Source of the DNA: Amycolatopsis sp. MtRt-6
Lineage (GTDB): Bacteria; Actinomycetota; Actinomycetes; Mycobacteriales; Pseudonocardiaceae
Length of the DNA stretch: 64,000 nt
Direction: 5' to 3'
NCBI RefSeq assembly: GCF_017308975.1
Contig: NZ_JADWPD010000036.1
Coordinates: forward strand, 51,844-115,843
In this document: piece after piece, positions 48,785 to 57,837 of the stretch
How positions within the stretch are numbered: position 1 is the stretch's first letter
How the letters are laid out: every line of letters starts with the position of its first letter
The notes under the pieces: generated by a model
Seen by the model: only the letters and a program-made list of their open reading frames with translations
Databases searched by the model: none
What the model was told of the DNA's origin: nothing
Program-made: the position numbers and the translations under genes

Positions 48785-49428
48785 AGCCCCTCCGGAAGCG
48801 GCAACGGCCGGTCCGGGTCCAGTTCGACCCCGCCCGCGCGCAGCGTGTGGTCCAGCATCGCCCAGATCGTGCCCGTCAGCTGGGCCGTCAGCTGGGCCAG
48901 GCTGAGCTCGCCCGGGTGATCGAGCCAGCGGGTCGTCGCCGATTCGACGTAGCCGACCAGGCCGAACGCGATCGTGTCCGCCGGGGCCGGATCGAGCCCG
49001 AACGCCATCAGGTAGCCGGTGAACAGGCCGCTGAGGTGGCGGGCGATGGCCCCGCGGACGTCGGGGCCGTCCGGGACGCCGCGGGCCAGGTAGCGGTGCA
49101 GGTGGGCGTGCTCGGTCAGCCAGCGCAGGTGCGTCGCGATCACCGTGGAGATCATCTCGTTCGGCGAGCCCTCGGGGTGCCAGAGCGGCGCCAGGTCCGC
49201 CGTCACCAGCTCGGCCGCCCGCTGGGCGATCGCCCGGCGGAGGTCCGCCGCGTCGGAGAAGTGCCGGTACAGGCGGGTGCGGGCGACGCCGGCGCGCTCG
49301 GCGATCTGCTCGGTCGAGACGTCCGGGCCGTGCTCGGCGATCGCCGCCAGTGCCGCGTCGACGAACTCCGCGCGCCGGCGTTCCTGCTGGCCCGCCCAGC
49401 GCGTCGCCCGTCCGTCGACCTTGGTCAC
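48781..49428 (-). CDS. TetR-family transcriptional regulator
   Basis: The 215-residue protein has a TetR helix-turn-helix (STEQIAERAGVARTRLYRHF, about 38-57) and a helical ligand domain. It is divergent from the AurF-like diiron oxygenase gene, and a 29-bp palindrome in the gap overlaps the likely promoter. It therefore probably represses the oxygenase and itself. Its end overlaps the dinB stop by a few bases (convergent). Confidence 0.9.
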   Translation of the reverse strand: MTKVDGRATRWAGQQERRRAEFVDAALAAIAEHGPDVSTEQIAERAGVARTRLYRHFSDAADLRRAIAQRAAELVTADLAPLWHPEGSPNEMISTVIATHLRWLTEHAHLHRYLARGVPDGPDVRGAIARHLSGLFTGYLMAFGLDPAPADTIAFGLVGYVESATTRWLDHPGELSLAQLTAQLTGTIWAMLDHTLRAGGVELDPDRPLPLPEGL

Positions 49429-49473
49429 GGCGAAAGCCTACTCACCACCCGCCGGGCGGTGTACGCTCGCCGA

Positions 49474-49502
49474 AGTAGCTAGTACAGCGCGTACCCCCTA
49501 CT
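49474..49502. promoter_or_regulatory. TetR-type operator candidate
   Basis: AGTAG-CTA-GTAC-AGCGC-GTAC-CCC-CTACT: outer and inner arms match perfectly around a 5-bp centre. It lies 45 bp from the TetR start and 14 bp from the oxygenase ATG. Confidence 0.75.
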
Positions 49503-49516
49503 TTACGGAGGCCGCC

Positions 49517-50407
49517 ATGGGCGTCGAGGCCCAGGACCGGGACGTCACCGCGGCTCGCCTGCTCAAGAGCTCCGCGAAGAACTCCTACGACCCGTACGTC
49601 GATGTCGACTGGGACGCCCCGCTCGCCGAAGGCAAGGCGTACATGCCGCTCGAGCGCCTCTCCCTCTACGGCACCGAGCTGTGGGCGAAACTGACGCCGG
49701 AGCAGCGGATCGAGCTGTCCAAGCACGAGATCGCCAGCATCATGAGCGTCGGGCTGTGGTTCGAAATCGTCCTGATGCAGCTGCTCGCCCGGTACGTCTT
49801 CGACCTGGACGCGCGCACCGAGCACGCGCAGTACGCGATGACCGAGATCGGCGACGAGACGCGGCACTCGGTGATGTTCGCCCGCACCGCCGAGCGGCTC
49901 GGTGTCCCGCGCTACGGCGTCCCGAAGGTGGTGCACCGCGCCGCGAAGGTGTTCGGCGCGACCGCCGCCGGCCCGTCCATGTTCGCCAGCGTGCTGGTCG
50001 CGGAGGAGACCACCGACCGGCTGCAGCGGTCGATGATGGACGACGACGGCATCCAGCCGCTGATCCGCTCGGTCAACCGCATCCACGTGGTCGAGGAGGC
50101 CCGGCACGTCCGGTTCGCCAAGGAGGAGGTGCTGCGCGAGACGCCGAAGCTGTCGAAGGCGGCACTGCGGCGGCACCGGCTGCGGACCGCGCTGGTCGCG
50201 TTCGGCGTCATCGACAGCATGGTCGACGCCCGGATCTACCGCAGCGTCGGGATCGACCCGCGCGAAGGCCGCGCCGCGGCGCTGGCGAACCCGCACTTCC
50301 ACGAGACGCGCCGCTGGATGGCCGGGAAGATCGTGCCGTTCCTGCGCGACGCGGGCCTGATCGGCGGCCGCTCGGAGGGCATCTGGCGGCGCGCGCACCT
50401 GCTTTGA
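49517..50407 (+). CDS. AurF-like diiron N-oxygenase family protein
   Basis: The 296-residue helical protein carries the iron ligands of the AurF-type diiron family: a first Glu (LSKHEIASIM), EIGDETRHSVMF (ExxxxH region), VAEETTDRLQ and VEEARHVRFAKEE. AurF oxidises arylamines to nitro groups; most chromosomal relatives have no known substrate and some act on lipids. ACGGAGGCC precedes the ATG. The TetR regulator and operator next door suggest induction by a small molecule. Confidence 0.88.
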   Translation: MGVEAQDRDVTAARLLKSSAKNSYDPYVDVDWDAPLAEGKAYMPLERLSLYGTELWAKLTPEQRIELSKHEIASIMSVGLWFEIVLMQLLARYVFDLDARTEHAQYAMTEIGDETRHSVMFARTAERLGVPRYGVPKVVHRAAKVFGATAAGPSMFASVLVAEETTDRLQRSMMDDDGIQPLIRSVNRIHVVEEARHVRFAKEEVLRETPKLSKAALRRHRLRTALVAFGVIDSMVDARIYRSVGIDPREGRAAALANPHFHETRRWMAGKIVPFLRDAGLIGGRSEGIWRRAHLL

Positions 50408-50462
50408 GGGCAACGGCGGAATTCCCCTTTCGCCGGGTTCCGGGCCGCGCCACGATGGCCGG

Positions 50463-51131
50463 GTGACCGAGGACTCCCCGCTGGCACCCGGGCAGCAGAC
50501 CCCGGTGCCGCCCCGCTCGCTGCTCGCCCGGCCGGCCGTGACCGGCCTGATCGGCTTCGTGGCGGGCGCGGTCCTGGTCGGCGTGCCCTGGCTGGTGCTG
50601 AGCCTGCTCGACGGCCCGAGCGGCGGGCCGCTGACCGCGCCGGCGGACCTGGGCGGGCTCAGCCGCGCCCAGGACGCGGTCGCGAAGCTCGACAAGGCCA
50701 AAGGGCAGGCCCTCATCGACCGGATCGGGAAGTCCGACCGGGAGACCGCGGCCCGCGTGTCGGCGGCCTACGGCGGCGCCGGCGCGGTCGTGCAGCAGTA
50801 CCAGGACGACCAGCTCCTGCGTTCGGTCCAGTTGCTCGCGGTTCGCGCGCCTTCGCCCGGGCTCGTCGCGCCGTACCAGGACGCCGCGGCGCTGGGCCTG
50901 GCCGCGCCGAGCACCGAACTCGTGCGCTTCGGGGACGTGCAGTGCCTGGTGCACCACGACCCGGTGCGCGCGGGATCGACGCCGGACCCGGACCAGACCT
51001 CCGTCCAGACCTGCCAGCGCACCGGCCCGGGCCTGACCGTGACGCTGCGGAGCCTGAGCTCCGAAGGCAACCGCGACCCGCGGGAAATGGCTGGAATCCT
51101 CGAAGAGGCCTGGACGATACTCAGCCGGTGA
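50463..51131 (+). CDS. Single-pass membrane protein of unknown function
   Basis: The 222-residue product has a Pro-rich N-terminus, one hydrophobic helix (about 24-48) and an extracytosolic-type domain of about 170 residues with two Cys (in DVQCLVHHD and QTCQRTG) that could form a disulphide. No family was recognised. The GTG at 50463 is used. It is translationally coupled (GTGA) to the following GNAT gene. Confidence 0.68.
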   Translation: MTEDSPLAPGQQTPVPPRSLLARPAVTGLIGFVAGAVLVGVPWLVLSLLDGPSGGPLTAPADLGGLSRAQDAVAKLDKAKGQALIDRIGKSDRETAARVSAAYGGAGAVVQQYQDDQLLRSVQLLAVRAPSPGLVAPYQDAAALGLAAPSTELVRFGDVQCLVHHDPVRAGSTPDPDQTSVQTCQRTGPGLTVTLRSLSSEGNRDPREMAGILEEAWTILSR

Positions 51132-51610
51132 TCACCATCCGCCTCGCCCGCGCCGAAGACGAAACCGTGCTCGCCCGGATCGACGCGCGCACCTGGACCT
51201 CGGCCGTGTCGCCCGCTCCCCCGCCCGAGCCTGGTACGCCCTTCTTCGGCGAGGGCGCGCAGCCCGGGACCTTCCTCGTCGCGGAGCACGAGGGCGAGGT
51301 CGCCGGGTACGTCCGGCTCTCCGCCGGGTTCGACATCCCCGCCCACCGGCACGTGCTGGTCATCGGCGGGCTCGCGGTCGACCCGGACCGGCAGCGGCTC
51401 GGCATCGGACGGCAGCTCGTGGACGCCGCCGTGGCGGTGGCGCGGCGGAAGGGCGCCCGCAAGCTGACGCTGCGCGTGCTGGGTCACAACACCGGCGCCC
51501 GCCGGATCTACGAGCGCTGCGGGTTCGTCACCGAAGGCGTGCTGCGCGGCGAATTCCGCCTCGACGGCACCGACGTCGACGACGTTCTCATGGCCCGGTC
51601 GCTCGCTTGA
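51128..51610 (+). CDS. GNAT-family N-acetyltransferase
   Basis: The 160-residue protein shows motif A with the acetyl-CoA loop (VDPDRQRLGIGRQLVDAAV, about 84-102) and motif B (NTGARRIYERCGFVTEGVLR). The acceptor is unknown. Its GTG start overlaps the upstream stop. It ends 33 bp before the SAH riboswitch of ahcY, so read-through into the riboswitch region is possible. Confidence 0.88.
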   Translation: MITIRLARAEDETVLARIDARTWTSAVSPAPPPEPGTPFFGEGAQPGTFLVAEHEGEVAGYVRLSAGFDIPAHRHVLVIGGLAVDPDRQRLGIGRQLVDAAVAVARRKGARKLTLRVLGHNTGARRIYERCGFVTEGVLRGEFRLDGTDVDDVLMARSLA

Positions 51611-51642
51611 CAGCCTCACGGCGGCTTTGCCATCCTGGTCCC

Positions 51643-51714
51643 GGGCCGAGAGGCGCAGCGACGGAATTCTCTTCCGCCACGCTCGGCCCGAGACCACGAC
51701 TCCAAGGGCGCCTC
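51643..51714 (+). promoter_or_regulatory. S-adenosylhomocysteine (SAH) riboswitch
   Basis: The RNA shows the SAH riboswitch plan: P1 GGGCCGAG (51643-51650) with CTCGGCCC (51682-51689); the core AGGCGCAGCGAC right after the 5' P1 arm; a P2 hairpin CGGAA (51662-51666) with TTCCG (51672-51676); GCCACGCTCGG; and a pseudoknot GAGGCGC (51650-51656) with GCGCCTC (51708-51714). It stands before adenosylhomocysteinase, the known target of this class. The pseudoknot's 3' arm is shared with the terminator that follows, so SAH binding should prevent termination and switch ahcY on. Confidence 0.88.
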
Positions 51715-51735
51715 CCGCGAGGGAGGTGCCTTTTT
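51707..51735 (+). terminator. Riboswitch-controlled intrinsic terminator (attenuator)
   Basis: GGCGCCTCCC (51707-51716) pairs with GGGAGGTGCC (51721-51730) over the loop GCGA, followed by TTTTT. Its 5' arm competes with the riboswitch pseudoknot. Confidence 0.88.
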
Positions 51736-51800
51736 CGTTGTCCCACGGGGACTTCCGCCTCCCGAGCGTTTCGCCGACGAACTCCGGAGCGCATCGAAGC

Positions 51801-53261
<1,461 letters not shown>

Positions 53262-53382
53262 TTCAAGGTTGCTCCATTCGCCGTAGTTTGGTTTATCGGG
53301 AAACTGGCCATCCTCCGGTCGAGAGCGCATCCGCCCGGACGGCACGGAGCCGGGCCGGGTCTCATGCGAAGGAGTGTGTCAA

Positions 53383-53538
53383 GTGATCATTCTCGGTGTG
53401 ATTCTGCTTGTCATCGGGTTCATCGTGGGCATCCCGGTGCTGTACACCATCGGTATCATCCTCGCGGTGGCCGGCGTGGCACTGGCCATCCTGGGCGGCA
53501 CCGGCCGCCGGATCGGTGGCCGGGCGCACTGGTACTGA
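53383..53538 (+). CDS. DUF6131-like 51-residue membrane micro-protein
   Basis: From the GTG at 53383 a 51-residue protein reads as two hydrophobic stretches (about 2-18 and 20-36) followed by GGTGRRIGGRAHWY. This is the common pattern of very short actinobacterial DUF6131 proteins. GCGAAGGAG lies upstream and a strong terminator follows, so it is a real gene despite its size. The function is unknown; a membrane-stress role is often suggested for such proteins. Confidence 0.8.
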   Translation: MIILGVILLVIGFIVGIPVLYTIGIILAVAGVALAILGGTGRRIGGRAHWY

Positions 53539-53554
53539 TCCCGGGACACCGCCA

Positions 53555-53595
53555 CGGCCTGGCGCGTCGGCAGCAGTGCCGGCCGCGCCAGGCCG
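53555..53595 (+). terminator. Terminator hairpin after the micro-protein
   Basis: CGGCCTGGCGCG (53555-53566) pairs perfectly with CGCGCCAGGCCG (53584-53595). The rest of the 327-bp gap to 53865 shows no supported gene. Confidence 0.8.
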
Positions 53596-53865
53596 TTCGG
53601 CCTGTCCGGGCCGCGCATCCGCGAGGCGCGGGCCTCCACACTGGACACACCCGGAAACGCGCCACATCCGGAAACGAAGGTGTCCTCCGGCTCCGAGGGG
53701 GAGGGAGAGCCGAAGGACCCCGTTAGTGTTAGCACATCGCCCAGCCCCTGTACACAGCTGCATACACGATCGTGTTACGCCCTTGACGCCGTCCGGCCGC
53801 CGTGCAGACCTCCCCGGCGGGCGCGGAAACCCGCCGGGGAGGCCGGCACCATCCTGGCGGGAGGC

Positions 53866-54075
53866 TCAGGAAGCCTGGCGCAGCAAGGGTTCCCGCGGCG
53901 CAGCGGCACAGCCGCACCCGCCGCCGACACCCCGGCAGTCGACGATCAGCCCGTGGCGCACGCGGTCACCGTCCCCGCAGGCCGGATCGGTGCACTCGGC
54001 GAATCCGCCTTCCGGGTGCACCACCAGCGTGCCGTGGCAGTGGTCGATCCCCGCGTCACAAGAGGCACACTCCAT
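53866..54075 (-). CDS. Cys-rich 69-residue putative metal-binding protein
   Basis: The 69-residue product has nine Cys and four His, arranged as MECASC, DHCHGTLVVH, AECTDPAC, VDC and GGGCGC. This suggests a compact zinc or other metal site, perhaps two. The ATG at 54075 follows AAAGGCGG. Similar short proteins are scattered in actinobacteria, but no function is known to me. It is monocistronic, between the DUF6131 gene and ku on the chromosome. Confidence 0.7.
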   Translation of the reverse strand: MECASCDAGIDHCHGTLVVHPEGGFAECTDPACGDGDRVRHGLIVDCRGVGGGCGCAAAPREPLLRQAS

Positions 54076-54193
54076 GACCGGCCGCCTTTCCGCGCTCGTG
54101 GACGACGTACACCCAAAGTAGAACCGGGGTGCCGCCGGGCCCGGCAGGGGCACGGCGTGTCGTCGCAACCACCCGTCCGGGCGGCCGCAGGCC

Positions 54194-55084
54194 TCAGGCG
54201 GACTTCGGCGCCCGCTTGCGGGCGGCCGGCTTCTTCTTCGCCGGCTTGGCGTCCTCATCGGACACAGCGGGCTCCTCGGACTCTGCGGACTCCGCGGCGG
54301 CCTGCCGCGACTTCTTCGCGGCGTCCACACTGGCCTGCAGCGCGGCCATCAGGTCGACGACGTCGGCCTTGGCGGTGACCGCCGCCGGCTTGGTCGTCTC
54401 GTCGCCCGCCACCTTGGCCTCGATCATCTGCTCGAGGGCTTCGCGGTAGTGGTCGTGGTACTTCTCCGGCTCGAACACCGGCTCGGCCAGCGAGTCGATC
54501 AGCGACCCGGCCATGGTCAGCTCCTGCGGCCGGATCTGCGGCGGGTCGTCGCGCAGGAACGGGAAGTCGGGCTCGCGGACCTCGTCCGGCCACAGCATCG
54601 TCGTCATCACCAGCACGTCGGCGTGCACCCGCAGCACCGCCATGCTCTCCCGCTGCCGCACCGCGACCTTGGCGATCGCGACCTGGCTCGACTTGTGCAG
54701 CGCGTCCCGCAGGACGACGTACGGCTTCACCGCGTTCTTCTGCGGCTCCAGGTAGTAGGTCCGGTCGTACTGGATCGGGTCGATCGACTCCAGCGGCACG
54801 AACTCCAGCACGTCGATCGTCCGCTGGGTGGACAGCGGCAGCTCGGCCATCTCCGCGTCGGTGATCACGACCATCTCGCCGTCGGGCAGCTCGTAGCCCT
54901 TGGCGATCTCGGCGTACGGCACTTCCTGGCCGTCGATCGTGCAGAACCGCTTGTACTGGATGCGGCCGCCGTCGGCCTCGTGCACCTGCCGGAGCGAGAC
55001 GTTCTTGTTCTCGGTGGCCGCGTACAGCTGGATCGGGATGCTGACCAGCCCGAAGGACACCGAGCCCTTCCACATCGCCCGCAT
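54194..55084 (-). CDS. ku: Ku protein, bacterial non-homologous end joining
   Basis: The 296-residue protein is a bacterial Ku homodimer subunit. The core domain (about 1-250) starts MRAMWKGSVSFGLVSIPIQL and includes YYLEPQKNAVKPYVVLRDAL. The Lys/Ala-rich tail of about 45 residues is typical of actinobacterial Ku and helps bind and thread DNA. Ku rings the broken end and recruits ligase D; no ligD is in this window. The ATG at 55084 follows GGAGGT. Confidence 0.95.
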   Translation of the reverse strand: MRAMWKGSVSFGLVSIPIQLYAATENKNVSLRQVHEADGGRIQYKRFCTIDGQEVPYAEIAKGYELPDGEMVVITDAEMAELPLSTQRTIDVLEFVPLESIDPIQYDRTYYLEPQKNAVKPYVVLRDALHKSSQVAIAKVAVRQRESMAVLRVHADVLVMTTMLWPDEVREPDFPFLRDDPPQIRPQELTMAGSLIDSLAEPVFEPEKYHDHYREALEQMIEAKVAGDETTKPAAVTAKADVVDLMAALQASVDAAKKSRQAAAESAESEEPAVSDEDAKPAKKKPAARKRAPKSA

Positions 55085-55159
55085 GCCAAGCACCTCCGGG
55101 GTCCGCCTTCACGCTACGTGACCACCGTAGCCCGAATCGTCCCTCCGCGACAGGGCGAT

Positions 55160-56386
55160 CTAGACCTCTGCCAGGTACTTCTCCCAGAGTGCGGGGTCCA
55201 TGAACCAGTGCTGGAAGTCGGACGGGTCCATGAACCCGTTCACGAACCGCCGGGCCACCGCCGGGTTCTGCCCGGCCACCCCGAGGATCTGGAGCACGTG
55301 CGGGGGCGGCGGCAGGAGCAGCGCGTTCGTCCATTCGGTGACGTGCCGGGCGTACTCCCAGTAGCGCTCGAACGTCGCTTCCATCCACGCGGCGTCGAAC
55401 GGCCGGTCACCCCGGGCCACGATCGCGTCGAGGTAGGTGGCCGCGCAGTGGCTCGCGTTGTTCGACCCCTGCCCGGTGATCGGGTCGTTGGCCACCACGA
55501 CATCGGCCATGCCGAGCACGATCGCCCCGCCGCCCACGGTGCCGACCGGGCGGCGGACCACCGGCGTGTACCCGCCCGCCAGGGTGGCCTTCCCGTCGGT
55601 CAGCTCGGCTTCGCGGCAACGCTCGTACTCCCACGGCACGAACTGCCGCATCAGGTCCAGCACGCGCCGGAAGTGCTCGTCGGGGCCGGGGCGGTCGTCG
55701 AAGCAGTCCAGCGGGCCGCCGGGCACGCCCTCGAAGAAGAGGATGTCGCAGTTCCCGCTCAGCGTGTACGCCGGGATCATGAACAGCTCGCCGACGCCGG
55801 GGACGATGTTGAACCGCACCCCCACCTTCTCCGGGTGCTCCGGCCGCCGGCCCACCCCGTGCGCGTAGACCAGCGACAGCGCGCGCATCGGCTGCGTGAA
55901 CGGCGACCGCTCGGGCACGCGGTCGAACAGCTGGACCAGCTCGCCCTTGCCCGCCGAGATGACCACCAGGTCGTAGAGCTTGGCCAGCGCGTCCAGTTCG
56001 GACGTCATCACGCCGTGGATGACGAGCTTGCCGCCGCGGTCCTCGAACAGCTCCAGCCAGCCGGCCATCTTCACCCGCTGGTCGACCGACTGGGCGGGGT
56101 GGTCGAGCTCGGCGAACCAGTCGAGCGCGCGGCCGCCGTCCGGCGCGGCCACCGAGATGCCGAGGCCCTCGACGTCGACCGTCTCCGCCTCCCACAGGTT
56201 GATCCCGAGGTCACGCTCGTGCTGCAGCGCGTCGTGGAACATGCACTGCGTCGACATCACCCGCCCGCTCCGGATCTCCTCCGGCGTCCGCGCGGACATC
56301 ACGGTGACGTCGTAGCCCTTCGCCTGCAGCCCGAGGGCCAGCTGCAGGCCGGACTGCCCGGCGCCCACGACCAGGACCTTGCGCAT
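55160..56386 (-). CDS. StyA-like FAD-dependent monooxygenase
   Basis: The 408-residue flavoprotein begins with the FAD motif VLVVGAGQSGLQLALGLQAK and carries the styrene/indole monooxygenase pattern: RVMSTQCMFHDALQHERDLG, GKGELVQLFDRV and ANDPITGQGSNNASHCAATY. StyA enzymes epoxidise styrene or indole with FADH2 from a separate reductase; no styB-like reductase is adjacent. It is 17 bp after the GTPase gene and thus the last gene of the conservon operon, an arrangement in which oxygenases (often P450s) accompany Cvn signalling genes. Confidence 0.88.
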   Translation of the reverse strand: MRKVLVVGAGQSGLQLALGLQAKGYDVTVMSARTPEEIRSGRVMSTQCMFHDALQHERDLGINLWEAETVDVEGLGISVAAPDGGRALDWFAELDHPAQSVDQRVKMAGWLELFEDRGGKLVIHGVMTSELDALAKLYDLVVISAGKGELVQLFDRVPERSPFTQPMRALSLVYAHGVGRRPEHPEKVGVRFNIVPGVGELFMIPAYTLSGNCDILFFEGVPGGPLDCFDDRPGPDEHFRRVLDLMRQFVPWEYERCREAELTDGKATLAGGYTPVVRRPVGTVGGGAIVLGMADVVVANDPITGQGSNNASHCAATYLDAIVARGDRPFDAAWMEATFERYWEYARHVTEWTNALLLPPPPHVLQILGVAGQNPAVARRFVNGFMDPSDFQHWFMDPALWEKYLAEV

Positions 56387-56403
56387 GGAGCTCGTTCTCC
56401 TTC

Positions 56404-57030
56404 TCAGGCGTGCGGGGCGGTGGCGGCGAGCTGGCGGCCCGCCGGGCCGGAGAGCACCGCCAGCGACAGCGTGTGGCCGACCAGCTCGGTCAGGGTGGCG
56501 ATCGTCGACGCGCGGTCCCGGGCGTCGCAGGTCACCAGCGGGACGGCCGGGTCGAGGGCCAGCGCGTCGCGGACCTCGTCGAGGTCGTGCACCGGCTTGC
56601 CCTCGAACTGGTTGACCGCCACGACGAACGGCAGCTCCGAGTCGTTCTCGAAGTAGTTGATCGCCGCGAACGACTCGTCGATCCGGCTGGTGTCGACCAG
56701 CACGACCGCGCCGAGCGCGCCGCGGCTCAGGTCGTCCCAGAGGAACCAGAACCGCGCCTGCCCCGGCGTGCCGAACAGGTACAGCAGCAGGTCCGGGCGC
56801 AGGGTGATCCGGCCGAAGTCCATCGCGACGGTCGTGGTCGACTTGCCGCCGGGCGGGATCTCGTCGATCCCCTCGCCCGCCTCGGTCATCCACGCCTCGT
56901 TACTCATCGGCGGTACTTCCGACACCGCGCCGACGAACGTGGTCTTGCCGACACCGAAGCCCCCGGCGACGACGATCTTCGCGGAGATCGTCAGCAGATC
57001 GCCCTCAGGCGGGGAGCCGCTTGAGCCCAT
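56404..57030 (-). CDS. Conservon small GTPase, CvnD-like
   Basis: The 208-residue protein has a Ras-like GTPase fold of the MglA/CvnD branch: Walker A GGFGVGKTTF (about 23-32), switch region STTTVAMDFGRI, PGQARFWFLW as the G3 motif, and NQFEG in place of NKxD. In Streptomyces, CvnD associates with membrane-linked kinase complexes in a eukaryote-like signalling arrangement. Its ATG at 57030 lies within the end of the DUF742 gene (26-bp overlap), so translation is coupled. Confidence 0.9.
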   Translation of the reverse strand: MGSSGSPPEGDLLTISAKIVVAGGFGVGKTTFVGAVSEVPPMSNEAWMTEAGEGIDEIPPGGKSTTTVAMDFGRITLRPDLLLYLFGTPGQARFWFLWDDLSRGALGAVVLVDTSRIDESFAAINYFENDSELPFVVAVNQFEGKPVHDLDEVRDALALDPAVPLVTCDARDRASTIATLTELVGHTLSLAVLSGPAGRQLAATAPHA

Positions 57031-57400
57031 CAAGGATCCTCTCGAGCACGTTGGTGTCGTGGTGGTAGGCGTGCGCGGTGGGGTGGACGAACACCGCGCC
57101 CTGGGTGGCGAGGTCGCCGAGCAGCACCCGCACCACGCCCAGCGGCAGGTCCAGCCCGACCGAGAGCTCGGCGACCGAGCACCGCACCCGGGCGCGTTCG
57201 TAGAGCGAACGCGACTCGGGCATCAGCGTGTCGCTCAGCGCGGGGTCGTACTGCGGCACCGAGATCAACGTCTCCACCAGCAGCTGGTGGCGGGTGCCGG
57301 TGCGGCCGCCGGTGAGCGCGTACGCCCGGATCCGGCGGCTGCGCCGCGGCAAGGCGGTGTCCTTTCCGGACATCGGCATCACATCCTCAGGCACGGCCAT
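57005..57400 (-). CDS. DUF742 family conservon protein, CvnC-like
   Basis: The 131-residue protein has the DUF742 core (RIRAYALTGGRTG, LSVGLDLPLGVVRVLLGDLA, DTNVLERILDGLKRL) with a winged-helix-like prediction. Its function within conservons is unknown; it may bind the GTPase or DNA. Its ATG overlaps the roadblock gene's stop by one base (TGATG). Confidence 0.9.
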   Translation of the reverse strand: MAVPEDVMPMSGKDTALPRRSRRIRAYALTGGRTGTRHQLLVETLISVPQYDPALSDTLMPESRSLYERARVRCSVAELSVGLDLPLGVVRVLLGDLATQGAVFVHPTAHAYHHDTNVLERILDGLKRLPA

Positions 57401-57837
57401 CACACCCCGGGGCGGCGCGCGGTGAGCACCTGGCGCAGTTCGGCGCGCACCTCGGGGGTGAGCGCGTGGCCGGCGTTGGTGATGAACTGGGTCATCTCGT
57501 AGGCGACCACCTTCATGTCCGCTTCGCCCGAGGTCAGCACCGCGAGCCCGGCCCCGGACCCGATGCCCATGAACAGGAAGTAACCGTGGGTGAGCCGGAT
57601 GATGATCTGCTCGCAGGTGCCCTTCCCGAACAGCGCCGCGCTGTTGCCGGCCAGCGACAGCAGGCCGCTGGCGATCGCGGCGAGCTGTTCGGCCTCGGCC
57701 TCGCCGACCGAATCCGAGGCGGTCAGCGGGAAGCCGTCCACGCTCATGATCAGCGCGTGGCTGACGCCGTGGACCTTGCGCACGAAGTCGTCGAGCAGCC
57801 ACGCGAAGTTCGCCGTGGCCACGTGGGGGTCGCTCAC
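57400..57837 (-). CDS. Roadblock/LC7 domain protein, CvnB-like
   Basis: The 145-residue product is a single roadblock/LC7 domain (LDDFVRKVHGVSHALIMSVD, then LAAIASGLLSLAG and GYFLFMGIGSGAGLAVLTS). Roadblock proteins dimerise and act as activators or GAP-like partners of MglA-type GTPases. The GTG overlaps the kinase stop by GTGA. Confidence 0.92.
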   Translation of the reverse strand: MSDPHVATANFAWLLDDFVRKVHGVSHALIMSVDGFPLTASDSVGEAEAEQLAAIASGLLSLAGNSAALFGKGTCEQIIIRLTHGYFLFMGIGSGAGLAVLTSGEADMKVVAYEMTQFITNAGHALTPEVRAELRQVLTARRPGV

